A DNA stretch of 64,000 bases from Candidatus Mnemosynella biddleae (GCA_002011165.2 MTMI02000003.1:124001-188000); one strand, 5' to 3'. Numbered from the stretch's first letter, positions 55,632 to 64,000 are shown. Made by a program: numbers and translations. The notes: a model not told the origin generated them from the sequence alone.

Positions 55632-56617
55632 GCAGAGGATGTGAGCTCTGTGAAATAGGAGCAAAGATGGTTCTCTTCGTAAGTGGGAAATGTCTTGGAT
55701 CCTGCTTTTACTGCCCGATTTCAGAGAAGAGAAGAGGTGATGTTATCTACGCCAATGAGAGACCTGTGAAGAGAGATGAAGATGTTTTGGAAGAGGCAAA
55801 ACTGATGGATGCTCTTGGAACTGGAATAACTGGTGGAGAGCCACTTTTGAAGATTGAAAGGGTTATTCACTACGCAAAATTGCTGAAAAAGGAATTCGGA
55901 AGAGAGCATCACATCCACCTTTATACTTCTCTAGCTCCTCCAAAAAAAGTCATTGATATTCTGAAAAGTGCTGGGATAGATGAGCTCAGATTTCATCCTC
56001 CAATGGAGCTTTGGGATAAGATAGATCAAACAGAATACCCAAAAGTGATGAAATACGCAAGGGAAAAGGGATTTGAGGTCGGTTTTGAGCTTCCCGCAAT
56101 AAAGGAGATTCCAAAGATTCTCGAAGTACTTGAAGAGATAGGAGGGTTTCTCAATCTAAACGAACTTGAGTTCTCCGATACAAATGCGGAGGAGATGAGA
56201 AAGAGGGGATTCGTACTTAAGAGTGATGAGGAAAATGCTGTGAAAGGAAGCGAGGAAATTGCAAAGAAGATTATGAGAGATGCAAAAGTCCAAGTGAGAT
56301 TCTGTTCTTCTTCGTTTAAGGATAGAGTTCAGCTGAGGATGAGACTGAAGAGGACTGCAAAGAATGTGGCCAGAGAGTTCGACGAGATAACAGAAGATGG
56401 AACCATTGTCTATGGAGTGATTGAAAGTGATGTGGATCCTAAAACTCTCGGAATTCCTGAAGGATTCTATGAGAGGACTGAGAGAGGAATTGAGACTGCT
56501 TGGTGGATAGCCGAAGAGTTGAGCGAGGAATTCAAATGTTACGTAGAGGAGAGATATCCAACTTATGATAGAATCGTGGTCGAGAGAACTTATCTGAGAA
56601 AAGGTGGAAAGGATTAA
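55628..56617 (+). CDS. Radical SAM protein, COG2108 type
   Basis: About 329 residues. GKCLGSCFYCP is the CxxxCxxC cluster motif and GITGGEPLL the SAM-binding GGE loop; an N-terminal Cys pair (CELCEIG) precedes it. The C-terminal part (about 210-330) is special to this archaeal family. Substrate unknown. ATGA overlap with mtxX (start 55628, after AAGGTG) suggests a shared task. It converges with the UPF0173 gene, overlapping by four bases. Confidence 0.85.
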   Translation: MSRGCELCEIGAKMVLFVSGKCLGSCFYCPISEKRRGDVIYANERPVKRDEDVLEEAKLMDALGTGITGGEPLLKIERVIHYAKLLKKEFGREHHIHLYTSLAPPKKVIDILKSAGIDELRFHPPMELWDKIDQTEYPKVMKYAREKGFEVGFELPAIKEIPKILEVLEEIGGFLNLNELEFSDTNAEEMRKRGFVLKSDEENAVKGSEEIAKKIMRDAKVQVRFCSSSFKDRVQLRMRLKRTAKNVAREFDEITEDGTIVYGVIESDVDPKTLGIPEGFYERTERGIETAWWIAEELSEEFKCYVEERYPTYDRIVVERTYLRKGGKD

Positions 56618-57294
56618 ATTTCATAACTCTCTTCTGGATTTAAAATAACGATTTTAACGTCAAGACCTCTCTTTTCAACTGCTTTTTTGAAATCCTCTGG
56701 ATTCTGGTTGATGACCGGAAAAGTATTGTAATGCATTGGAATTGCAACTTTCGGTTTCACCAGCTCCACCGCTTTCACAGCCCCCGTGATACCCATGGTA
56801 TAGTAATCTCCTATGGGCACTAACATAACATCAGGTTTATAAAGCTCTCCGATGAGCTTCATATCTAAGAACACGTCGGTATCTCCGGTGTGATACACTC
56901 TAAGTCCATCCATCTCCACGATTCCTCCTGCAGGAGCTCCGGCACTTATGGGTTCCTCTCCAAAGTCCGCAGAGTGAACTGCATTAACCATCGTAATCTT
57001 AACTTCATCGAATTTCGCTGTCCCTCCTATGTTCATTCCAATTGCATTCACTCCCATTTTGCTCAGAATCACAGAGAGCTCATGGATGCAGACAATAGGA
57101 GCATTATTTTTCTTTGCGATCTCCACCGCATCTCCGAGATGATCTCCGTGGCCGTGAGTCACAAAAATTATATCTGCTTGAACCTCTTCTGGTTTTTTCG
57201 CGGCATTCGGATTTCCGCTGAGAAATGGATCTATGAGGACCTTTTGAGTTCCCTCCAAGAGAAACGCAGAATGACCAAGCCAAGTGATCCTCAT
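56614..57294 (-). CDS. UPF0173 metallo-beta-lactamase-fold hydrolase
   Basis: 226 residues. WLGHSAFLL opens the fold, VTHGHGDHLGD is the HxHxDH motif, YHTGDTDVF the bridging Asp, and VAIPMHYNTFPVINQNPEDF the last His region typical of UPF0173. Substrate unknown. GAGGTGATGAAGA stands before the ATG. Confidence 0.92.
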   Translation of the reverse strand: MRITWLGHSAFLLEGTQKVLIDPFLSGNPNAAKKPEEVQADIIFVTHGHGDHLGDAVEIAKKNNAPIVCIHELSVILSKMGVNAIGMNIGGTAKFDEVKITMVNAVHSADFGEEPISAGAPAGGIVEMDGLRVYHTGDTDVFLDMKLIGELYKPDVMLVPIGDYYTMGITGAVKAVELVKPKVAIPMHYNTFPVINQNPEDFKKAVEKRGLDVKIVILNPEESYEI

Positions 57295-57349
57295 TCTTCA
57301 TCACCTCAAAAAAGGATTTCACGACTGTGTATTTTAGAGTTACTCTTTT

Positions 57350-57802
57350 TCAGATTTCCAAATAATTATCTTTGAGAGAGTCGAAATCCTCTCTCGGAAT
57401 TCCAGCTCTTTCCATAACACTTTTCGAAACGTATATGGAGGCGTTAGCTCTCAGAGCAAGAGCTATACTGTCGCTTGGTCTTGCATCAAACTCTTTTAGT
57501 ACTTCTCCACACCTGAGAATAACTCTGGCATAAAAAATCCCTTCTTCGAGATCATCTATCACAATCCTTTGAAGGCTAGCATTCAATCCCTCAAGAACAG
57601 AGATGAAAAGGTCATGAGTCATCGGTCTTGGAGGAATTTCACTCTCAAGTGCAGAATGAATCGCCATGGCTTCAGAAATTCCTATGTAAATTGGGAGGAC
57701 AAAATTTCTGTTCTGAAGAACAACTACGGGAGCAGATCCCTCTGGAGTTTCGGCTATATAAATCCCTCGAACCTCAACTTCCTCGAAGTCATCTTCAACC
57801 AT
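57350..57802 (-). CDS. Bifunctional nuclease-domain (BFN/DUF151) protein
   Basis: 150 residues. VVVLQNRNFVLPIYIGISEA, PPRPMTHDLFISVLEGL and DARPSDSIALALRANASIYV are the BFN motifs. Plant and thermotogal relatives have DNase/RNase activity. No partner is apparent. Confidence 0.9.
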   Translation of the reverse strand: MVEDDFEEVEVRGIYIAETPEGSAPVVVLQNRNFVLPIYIGISEAMAIHSALESEIPPRPMTHDLFISVLEGLNASLQRIVIDDLEEGIFYARVILRCGEVLKEFDARPSDSIALALRANASIYVSKSVMERAGIPREDFDSLKDNYLEI

Positions 57803-57850
57803 TAATCATTACCTCTTTCTACCCCACTATAAAGATTCTCATTGAAGCAA

Positions 57851-58807
57851 TCATTCAGATCTTTTTAAAGCCTTCCACTCAATTCTCCTTCTAAACAACT
57901 TCTTGAAAAGAGCAATAAAGGCGCAGAAAGATATTATCCACCCATATACAAATAATCCGAAGAAACGTAGAAGGAGATCCTTCCAATCCTTAGATATTCT
58001 CGTGAGTCTCCAGAGGTAAAGAGGAACTAAAAATGAGAGAAGGAATGAGTAGAACGGACTGAGAATTGTCGCGAACCAAGAAAGCTTGAAGGAAATAGAG
58101 TGCGGAGATTTCAGTATTTCCCTTGAAAATCTGAGGCTCTCCAGAGAACCAGCACACCAGCGAATACGCTGATTTATGAGATCTCTGAGAGTTATTGGAG
58201 CTTCTTCTTTGATCTTCGAATTCACTAGTCCTGCTCTATAACCTTCGAGGACTAACCTATTCATCATTTCGATGTCTTCGCACAGCACTTTTTCGTTAAA
58301 CTCCTTGTCTTTCAAAGCCTCTGCTCTGAGAACCCCTATGAGTCCGTTAAAGTGGATAAAAGAGCGAAAGTGATTCATGAGTCTGTAAATATCACAGAAA
58401 AACGCATATTCAGAGGATATGATTTTCGTTATAAGAGAGTCCTCCTCGTTAAGAACCTTTCTGCATCCACTTGCAATAGCGACGCTTTCGTCACTCTTCA
58501 AAACCTCAACACATTTCTCTATAAATTCTCTCTCTGGAAGACAATCCACGTCAAAAATCGCAATAAAATCTGCATCAACTCTTTGAATTGCATAATTCAG
58601 AGCTCCTGCCCGTTTCCCTTTAGAAGTGTTTCTGCAAAAAACCTTTACAGGAAAGGAAGAAAGAATTTTTTTCATCCTTTCATCATCGATAACATATATG
58701 ATTTCTGCATCGAGATTCTCAGTTATCCGAATGAGATGATTTGCGGATCTCAGTATAATCCTCTCGGGCTCAAAGGGAGAGACTGGAACTATAACCGCAA
58801 TTTTCAT
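57851..58807 (-). CDS. Membrane glycosyltransferase family 2
   Basis: About 318 residues. MKIAVIVPVSPFEPE, FIAIFDVDCLP (D-x-D), VLCEDIEM (catalytic ED) and QRIRWCAGS (QxxRW) define a processive-type GT2; two or three C-terminal helices (about 240-305) anchor it. It acts on a lipid-linked or surface polysaccharide. Start ATG 58807 after AGAGGTG, overlapping the GT4 stop by four bases. Confidence 0.87.
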   Translation of the reverse strand: MKIAVIVPVSPFEPERIILRSANHLIRITENLDAEIIYVIDDERMKKILSSFPVKVFCRNTSKGKRAGALNYAIQRVDADFIAIFDVDCLPEREFIEKCVEVLKSDESVAIASGCRKVLNEEDSLITKIISSEYAFFCDIYRLMNHFRSFIHFNGLIGVLRAEALKDKEFNEKVLCEDIEMMNRLVLEGYRAGLVNSKIKEEAPITLRDLINQRIRWCAGSLESLRFSREILKSPHSISFKLSWFATILSPFYSFLLSFLVPLYLWRLTRISKDWKDLLLRFFGLFVYGWIISFCAFIALFKKLFRRRIEWKALKRSE

Positions 58808-59877
58808 GCTAAACACCTCTCGTAAACCTCTATGAGTCTACCAATAACCACATCCCACGAGTATTTCTCCCTTACAATTCTTTTTCCCTTCTCTCCGAGT
58901 TTTCTTATTTTCTCCTCATCGGAAAGAAGTTCGTTTATGATTTCTGCAAGCTTTCTGTGATCTCCGGGAGGAAAGAGGAGTCCCGCTTCACTTGCAACAT
59001 CTCTCACTCCTGGAATGTCTGAAGCTACCACTGGAGTTCCACAAGCCATAGCTTCGAGAAGTACTATGCCAAAAGCCTCCAAGCGTGAAACAGAGGGAAG
59101 AACAAGAAGGGAAGCTCTTTTAAGATAATTGACGACCTCCTCTCTCGGAAGAAATCCCGTGAACTCAACATTAACTTCAAGATCCTTTGCCAGTTTCATA
59201 AATCTCTTTTTCTCCTCCCCATCTCCTATGATGACGCATCTTGCTTCAACTTCCACTTCCCTCATAGCTCTTATCAGAACGTCAACTCCTTTAGAGAGGG
59301 AGAGTCTTCCCAAAAAGACGATCAAAGGCTCCTTCCCAACTTCACTATCCTGAAACTCTCCGAGATCGATTCCATTCGGAATAACATGATATTCTCTTCC
59401 CTTTAAAAGCTTAGAAGTCTCTGCATAGCTTCTCGTAGTTGCAATGATCTCATCCGCTCTATCAAGAGCTTTTGATAGCATGTCCTCGGACTTTCTTATG
59501 ATCGTCTCTGAAATTTTTCTCGGAATGGGAACTCCTCTGTAATTCGAGGGTAGCTCTATGTCACAGTGATATGTGATGACGTGAGGAGATTTCTCAAGTG
59601 CTGATGAGAAGAAAGGAGGAGGAGTGTGAGAATGATACACGTCTCCCTCGATTTTTTCGAGAAATTTGCGAAGAAAGGGAACTACTGGAGAATAGGGAAA
59701 GTGAATTGAGGGTAAACGCTTCACTTCAAACGGATATTCTTTTTTTCCTGAAGCACTCGAAGTTATGACTGTTACCTCAAAGTCTCTTGTGTGAAGATGA
59801 AAGGCGAGACTTTCAACGTGTTTTTCCACACCTCCAACGTGAGGAGGGAAATAGGAGCTCATGAGAACTATTTTCAT
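58804..59877 (-). CDS. Glycosyltransferase family 4
   Basis: 357 residues, GT-B fold. SSYFPPHVGGVEKHVESLAF is the N-terminal glycine-rich start, PLIVFLGRLSLSKGVDVLIR the donor-binding start of the second half, and SRLEAFGIVLLEAMACGTPV the E-x7-E nucleotide-sugar motif. No membrane helix. Coupled to the GT2 gene: both likely build a glycan for the surface layer. Confidence 0.92.
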   Translation of the reverse strand: MKIVLMSSYFPPHVGGVEKHVESLAFHLHTRDFEVTVITSSASGKKEYPFEVKRLPSIHFPYSPVVPFLRKFLEKIEGDVYHSHTPPPFFSSALEKSPHVITYHCDIELPSNYRGVPIPRKISETIIRKSEDMLSKALDRADEIIATTRSYAETSKLLKGREYHVIPNGIDLGEFQDSEVGKEPLIVFLGRLSLSKGVDVLIRAMREVEVEARCVIIGDGEEKKRFMKLAKDLEVNVEFTGFLPREEVVNYLKRASLLVLPSVSRLEAFGIVLLEAMACGTPVVASDIPGVRDVASEAGLLFPPGDHRKLAEIINELLSDEEKIRKLGEKGKRIVREKYSWDVVIGRLIEVYERCLA

Positions 59878-59945
59878 GTTAATGAAAATTTGAGGAGGAA
59901 GATATTATAAATAAATTAAGTCCAATTAGATTTGGAGGTAATGAG

Positions 59946-60809
59946 ATGGAGAGGAAGGTTCCGACAGGAATATACGGATTGGATGAGCTCATAGGAGGGG
60001 GTTTCAGAAATAATAGTGTAAATATGATTTTTGGGGGCACAGGAGTTGGAAAAACTACTTTCTCAATGCAGTTTATAAACTACGGATTGAACAGAGGGGA
60101 GAAAGGAATTTACATCTCAATGGAGATGACAGAAGAGCAGATTATAAGGGAGAGTAAACAGATTGGTTGGGGGGAGATTGAAAAACACATCGAAAAAGGA
60201 AGATTAAGAATCATTCACACCCACGGAGAAGATATAGTTATTCTTTCTAGGTTTCTTCAGGACATAGAAGAGGAAATAGGAGAAGAAGAGGTTAGATTAG
60301 CGATTGACCCTCTTACGCCGATAATTTATAATGTTCAGCAGAAGAGACATAGAAAAACAATAAGCGAGTTTTTCAATGGTTTGAGAAGATTTGGAACCTC
60401 TGTCGTGACTTTGGAAGAGATGGAAGGCGTTGAAATGATGCCACTTTATTTAGCAGATTCGGTCATAAAACTTCAGAGTCTGGGATACGGAGAGAGATAC
60501 GACAGAACTCTGAGAATAGTGAAATATCGAGGAGGAAAGCATGGAGAAGGTCTCTACCCGTTCTCTATTGAAAGAGGTCTGGGAATAGTCGTGGATGTCA
60601 CGGAGGAGCAGATAAACAGAGTAACTCCAAAGATGAAATACAGAGAGTATTTCGAAGATGCAAAAAGAAAGATCAGGCAAGTTGAGGGAGAATTGAGGGA
60701 GGCGTTACTTAACAAGATAGAGGCACTTGAGACTTCATGGACGAGAGATGAGAGCCCAGAGAGAGTTCTTCAGATGTTCTTCAGAACAGAGTTGGGGAGA
60801 GAGATTTGA
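59946..60809 (+). CDS. RecA/KaiC-like (RAD55 family) ATPase
   Basis: 287 residues, one domain. TGIYGLDELIGGGFRNN, MIFGGTGVGKTTFSMQF (Walker A), GIYISMEMTEEQII and VRLAIDPLTPII (Walker B). The C-terminal helix (about 235-287) is charged. Archaeal single-domain KaiC-like ATPases are linked to signalling and motility. ATG follows GGAGGTAATGAG; TATA at about 59903-59912. It overlaps a roadblock-like gene (TTGA). Confidence 0.85.
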   Translation: MERKVPTGIYGLDELIGGGFRNNSVNMIFGGTGVGKTTFSMQFINYGLNRGEKGIYISMEMTEEQIIRESKQIGWGEIEKHIEKGRLRIIHTHGEDIVILSRFLQDIEEEIGEEEVRLAIDPLTPIIYNVQQKRHRKTISEFFNGLRRFGTSVVTLEEMEGVEMMPLYLADSVIKLQSLGYGERYDRTLRIVKYRGGKHGEGLYPFSIERGLGIVVDVTEEQINRVTPKMKYREYFEDAKRKIRQVEGELREALLNKIEALETSWTRDESPERVLQMFFRTELGREI

Positions 60810-61156
60810 GAACCCCAGACGAAATTTTAGGAGAGTTAGCCGAGTCGGAGTGGGTGGAAGCTGCGATACTCTATCGTCTCGATGGAGAGATTATCTCTCT
60901 GAAGATTTCAAGAGAGGGTTATTCGATTCTCGGAGTGCTTCACTGGATGGAGAGACAGGTTAAGCATGTGCTCAGAGTCATCGAGATGGAAGGGTTAGAG
61001 AACGTTATCTACACTTTTGAAAAAAACAAAGTTATCTTCTATCCAGCATCTAAATCCACTGTTCTCGCCGTGATTACAGAAGTTGGTGTTCATCAACAGC
61101 TTTTGATGATGGAGATAATAAAAGCAATTGAGAGTATAAGGAGTTACATGAGATAG
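60806..61156 (+). CDS. Roadblock/LC7-like small protein
   Basis: 116 residues. EILGELAESEWVEAAILYRL, DGEIISLKISREGYSILGVL and a C-terminal KSTVLAVITEVGVHQQLLMM match the alpha-beta roadblock (MglB-like) profile by eye. Such proteins regulate small GTPases or ATPases as dimers. TTG start in a TTGA overlap with the RecA-like ATPase, so they are probably partners. Confidence 0.6.
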   Translation: MRTPDEILGELAESEWVEAAILYRLDGEIISLKISREGYSILGVLHWMERQVKHVLRVIEMEGLENVIYTFEKNKVIFYPASKSTVLAVITEVGVHQQLLMMEIIKAIESIRSYMR

Positions 61157-61238
61157 AAACTGGAGATTTCAACATTTATCCAAAAACCAGAGTGAGAGCG
61201 AAAATTTATGAACAGAGAGACCAAAAAGAGTTAGTGAA

Positions 61239-62600
61239 ATGAAGTGTCAAATCGCCTTTACAAATAAAAGAGAAGAAAGTAAAGCTGTAGAAGATCTGAT
61301 CACTCAGATAGAGAATTTTAATGTTGAACCTCATCTTGTGATGGTTTACTGTACTCTCAAATATCACGGAAAGTACCAGAAAATTCTTGATGGACTTCAT
61401 GCTCACTTTGGAGATGTTGCGATGATTGGGTCCACCGCCGATGCTTTCGTATCTCCTCATGAAATCAGAAGCGATGGAATTGCTGTTGTAGTTTGTGAAG
61501 ATGAAAATGCGAAGATAGAGACGCTTTACGAGAAGGAGAGAACCGCCAGAGAAGGGGCTAAAAAACTTGCTGAAAAAATAAAGTGTGAGAACGGAGTTAT
61601 AATTTTGCATTTTCCACCTGTGAGGGTTCCGGGAAAAATTGAGGCAGTTCAAGTCATTTTGAGAGGAATATATTACAGTCTGAGGGCTAAAATGAGGAGG
61701 GAGAGAGCTAAAGAATTTGCGCACCTTTTGGCGGAGTATTTATATGATGTTAGGCTTTTTAATTTGCCTCAACATATTTTACCGGAATTTGCGGAGAGAT
61801 TTCCTGAAATTCCGGTAGCCGGAGTTAATGTTTCCCATGCACAGATTAAGCTTGATTCTCCTAATATTTTCTGTAACTGGAAAGACATAGGAAATGGAAT
61901 TTCAGCTCTCGTTATTGAGAAAGAAGGAATAGAATTCCACTACGATGATATCTTTCCAGATAAAGGGAACACACCAGAAGAGACCATGGAGAGATTAAGA
62001 AGTATGAAAGGAATTCTAAAAGAGGCAGAGGCAGAGTTCGTTGACAATGTAATAATTTCCATTGATGGGAGAGAGCCTCAGGAAGTTATAAAAGAACTTA
62101 CTGGAGTGAAGAAACCAGATGAAGAAGAATTTCTTGGAAAATTAAGCTCAGGAAAATTCGAAGTGCAAATTCCATACACTATAAACTTCGTTAATAAAAA
62201 GACTGGAGGTTCATTTTACACAGGAGCTGCTCCTTATTACCCATTTGACCTATATCCAATTATTTTTGATACAAAAAACTTAGATAACAAAATATTTTTG
62301 GGATATGAACCGTTCTATGGAAGAATAACCGATTTTGTTCGATGTATAGAAAGCTTAAAAGAGCCTTCGAAATTCGATTTCATTCTATTAGATGTTAGTA
62401 GTATACTCGCATTTGGGGAATACGCATATAATTATCGTGATTTCATAAGAGATAAATGCAAAGATAATTATTTCGGCATTTTTACTGCGGCCCCATGTGC
62501 TTATTTGCCAGAAAGATTCAAAAAGAGAAAATATATACCAGAAATTGAGAAAAATACCTATTTTACAGGAGGAGGGACAAACATAGTTATCGAGATTTGA
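61239..62600 (+). CDS. FIST-domain sensory protein
   Basis: 453 residues. The N-terminal FIST part (about 35-240: VMVYCTLKYHGKY, VAMIGSTADAFVSPHEIRSD) is followed by a FIST_C-like part (about 265-450: NVIISIDGREPQEVIKEL, GRITDFVRCIESL, GIFTAAPCAYLPERF, YFTGGGTNIVIE). FIST domains sense small ligands, perhaps amino acids. There is no membrane helix or kinase domain. It follows the roadblock gene by 82 bases on the same strand. Confidence 0.75.
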   Translation: MKCQIAFTNKREESKAVEDLITQIENFNVEPHLVMVYCTLKYHGKYQKILDGLHAHFGDVAMIGSTADAFVSPHEIRSDGIAVVVCEDENAKIETLYEKERTAREGAKKLAEKIKCENGVIILHFPPVRVPGKIEAVQVILRGIYYSLRAKMRRERAKEFAHLLAEYLYDVRLFNLPQHILPEFAERFPEIPVAGVNVSHAQIKLDSPNIFCNWKDIGNGISALVIEKEGIEFHYDDIFPDKGNTPEETMERLRSMKGILKEAEAEFVDNVIISIDGREPQEVIKELTGVKKPDEEEFLGKLSSGKFEVQIPYTINFVNKKTGGSFYTGAAPYYPFDLYPIIFDTKNLDNKIFLGYEPFYGRITDFVRCIESLKEPSKFDFILLDVSSILAFGEYAYNYRDFIRDKCKDNYFGIFTAAPCAYLPERFKKRKYIPEIEKNTYFTGGGTNIVIEI

Positions 62601-62775
62601 TGGAAAAACAAAATTGAAAATTAAGAAGAGAAAATTTTATAGGGACTAAGTCACAATCCGTATAATACAGCCTTCTTGAAAACCTCTTCAGCCTTCATTT
62701 TTCTTTTCCCTCCTTCTCCCTTTTCTAAAAACAATTAAAAAAAATAGTTTTACTTAAAGTCTAATGCGTAAATGT

Positions 62776-62795
62776 CTGCGCAAATATATGTGCAG
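62776..62795 (-). terminator. Hairpin in the FIST/UbiA convergent region
   Basis: CTGCGCA (62776-62782) and TGTGCAG (62789-62795) form a 7-bp stem (one GU) with a six-base loop, eight bases past the UbiA stop. Otherwise 62601-62803 is AT-rich and shows no gene. Confidence 0.35.
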
Positions 62796-62803
62796 ATAGA
62801 AAC

Positions 62804-63700
62804 TCAGCCTAGAAAATTCGCAAGACCCCAGAGGAGGAGAGAGGAGAAGGTTGTGAATGACATGACCTGAATTGCACAGAGATCCTCTTCTTCAATTTCC
62901 CAATTTTTCTTTCTGAAATGGAGATATGTTTTCACAAAAAATAGAGAAAAAGGAACGATAAGAATCAGAGTTGAGAGTTTGAAGAGACCGAAAAAAGTCA
63001 GAAGGAAAATGGAGAGATAGTAGAGGATGAGAAAATGTGATGACCCTCTTAAAAGTAGAGAGGGTGAAAAGACGACTCCAAGAGTTCTCAAACCAGCATT
63101 TCTATCTTCAGTGATGTCTTTTATATCCTTCAAAAGGAGGGCAGAAAGACCGAAAAAAAGCATCGGAAAGGCAACTGCAAGACCCTTTTGAAGATTGTTA
63201 TCCATGATCAAATAAAGAGCAAGAGTGTAAGATGGAAATGCAATGGAATAAGTAATAACCTCTCCACGCCAGTCATCTTTTAACCGTTTGAAAAATTTTC
63301 CAAAAAAGACTCTATCCGAGTATATCCAAGTGAAAATTGCCCAAAGGATGAGAAAGATCGGAATAAGAGGATTTCGAAGATAAAGATAAATTAAAAGAGA
63401 GATGAGTATCGAGATTGCATAAAGAAGAATTGAAATTAAGATTGCATGCTCCTTCTTCAGAACTCCAAGCGTGAGAATGTTATCTGCATATCCTCTGTCA
63501 TACTCCATGTCATTTGTGTGATTCCAGAAGATAGATGCCCATATGCTCGGATAAGTCAGAGCGAGAGCATAGAGGAAGGGGAGAAGATTGAAATTTCGAA
63601 GCTCATTGGAGAGAAGAAAGAGAGAGATTGTAAACACTGGGATTGGTGCGAAAACGGATTTCGGTTTGTTGAAAAGTTTTAGAAGTTCGAGGAGGAGCAT
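62804..63700 (-). CDS. UbiA-family prenyltransferase
   Basis: About 298 residues, eight or nine membrane helices. The two Asp motifs are NDMEYDRGYADN (after the second helix) and DIKDITEDRNAGLRTLG. It transfers an isoprenoid chain, for example in archaeal lipid or quinone synthesis; the exact acceptor is unknown. The frame continues far upstream, but I start at ATG 63700, preceded by AT-rich promoter sequence, which keeps it clear of the divergent gene. Confidence 0.85.
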   Translation of the reverse strand: MLLLELLKLFNKPKSVFAPIPVFTISLFLLSNELRNFNLLPFLYALALTYPSIWASIFWNHTNDMEYDRGYADNILTLGVLKKEHAILISILLYAISILISLLIYLYLRNPLIPIFLILWAIFTWIYSDRVFFGKFFKRLKDDWRGEVITYSIAFPSYTLALYLIMDNNLQKGLAVAFPMLFFGLSALLLKDIKDITEDRNAGLRTLGVVFSPSLLLRGSSHFLILYYLSIFLLTFFGLFKLSTLILIVPFSLFFVKTYLHFRKKNWEIEEEDLCAIQVMSFTTFSSLLLWGLANFLG

Positions 63701-63710
63701 CGATAACTTA

Positions 63711-63728
63711 TTTATTCTTAAGAATAAA
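63711..63728. promoter_or_regulatory. Perfect 18-bp palindrome between divergent promoters
   Basis: TTTATTCTTAAGAATAAA is self-complementary over all 18 bases. It lies 10 bases from the UbiA ATG and 18 from the small-protein ATG, where TATA boxes or an operator for both would be. Confidence 0.6.
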
Positions 63729-63746
63729 AAATTTCTCTGAGATAGC

Positions 63747-63968
63747 ATGAACGAAGAGATTGACGAGTTGTTGAGGAGAATCAACGAAGTTGAGGAAAAG
63801 TTGAGCAGAGTGGATAATGTGGAGGAAGTTCTCAGAGAGGTTGTTGAAATAACGATCAAAACAACTGAAATTCTCCTTCGAATTTTAGAGTCAAAACTTG
63901 GAAATTTAGACGAGGAAGAGATTGAGAAATTAAAAGAGATTGCGGATAAAATTAGAATAATCTCTTAA
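63747..63968 (+). CDS. Small coiled-coil protein of unknown function
   Basis: 73 residues, heptad-rich (IDELLRRINEVEEKLSRVDN, EEVLREVVEITIKTTEILLR). The second half resembles the small protein before the ABC exporter (15279-15464). No known motif. ATG with no strong ribosome binding site; the AAGAATAAAAA stretch 20-25 bases upstream suggests a leaderless mRNA. Confidence 0.6.
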   Translation: MNEEIDELLRRINEVEEKLSRVDNVEEVLREVVEITIKTTEILLRILESKLGNLDEEEIEKLKEIADKIRIIS

Positions 63969-64000
63969 ATTAATACGTGTTGAAACCCTCTATGATAATA

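Overview
The window is a compact, protein-dense piece of a euryarchaeal chromosome. GC is moderate to low by eye and Arg codons are AGA/AGG-rich. Promoters are archaeal TATA type, and many genes are joined by 4-nt ATGA/TTGA/GTGA overlaps. The gene set includes coenzyme F420 synthesis (cofE), methanopterin synthesis (mptA, an mptN/cofF-type ATP-grasp ligase), a soluble HdrABC-MvhADG heterodisulfide reductase/hydrogenase, a CooC-type ATPase, PGF-CTERM surface proteins, archaeal SepF and an mtxX homologue. An ArsR-type regulator sits directly before cdc48 with a CTAAC-N5-GTTAG operator, the arrangement described for HSR1 of Archaeoglobus fulgidus. With the hdrACB-mvhDGA gene order this points to Archaeoglobi or a close methane-cycling relative. 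No 16S rRNA is present, so the taxon is an inference.

Layout. 1-1.2 kb: end of a core-MetE methionine synthase plus an unknown Cys-tailed partner. 1.4-4.4 kb: large S-layer-like protein with a structured 5' leader. 4.7-6.0 kb: HEPN/MNT pair and a decayed DUF104/PIN toxin-antitoxin locus. 6.1-12.3 kb: plus-strand run thrB-apgM-cofE-tyrS-aIF1A-rio1-KH-cooC. 12.3-15.5 kb: MacB/LolD-like ABC exporter with a surface protein. 15.6-19.8 kb: polB, purF, rpl37e, lsm. 19.9-26.3 kb: PUA protein, sepF, ZPR1 protein, methyltransferase, shikimate/tyrosine pathway genes on both strands, mptA. 26.3-27.8 kb: heavily decayed phospholipase-D-like pseudogene. 28-31.3 kb: MBL hydrolase and thiM-thiE-thiD. 31.4-38.1 kb: hdrA-hdrC-hdrB-mvhD-mvhG-mvhA-protease. 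38.5-40.7 kb: two tandem Ca2+/cation antiporter genes undergoing gene conversion. 40.7-43.5 kb: HSR1-like regulator and cdc48. 43.6-46.6 kb: SdpI pseudogene, HDAC-like enzyme, hydantoinase A. 46.7-48.5 kb: small winged-helix pseudogene and two exported proteins. 48.6-51.6 kb: guaB, HisA-like protein, ATP-grasp ligase. 51.6-57.8 kb: Lhr helicase, phosphoesterase, mtxX, radical SAM protein, UPF0173 and BFN proteins. 57.9-59.9 kb: two glycosyltransferases. 59.9-62.6 kb: RecA-like ATPase, roadblock and FIST sensory module. 62.8-64 kb: UbiA prenyltransferase and a small coiled-coil protein.

How it fits together. Hdr/Mvh would oxidise H2 and split electrons between a heterodisulfide and ferredoxin. 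F420 and tetrahydromethanopterin enzymes supply the C1/redox cofactors, and CooC suggests a CO dehydrogenase elsewhere. The main unexpected signals are: several genes broken by small indels (PIN toxin, PLD, SdpI, small wHTH) beside intact housekeeping genes; aIF1A without any ATG/GTG/TTG start; a 337-bp identical tract in the twin antiporters; leader RNAs whose first bases pair with sequence near the ribosome binding site; and a possible sensory three-gene module. I did not find a convincing new defence or mobile system.
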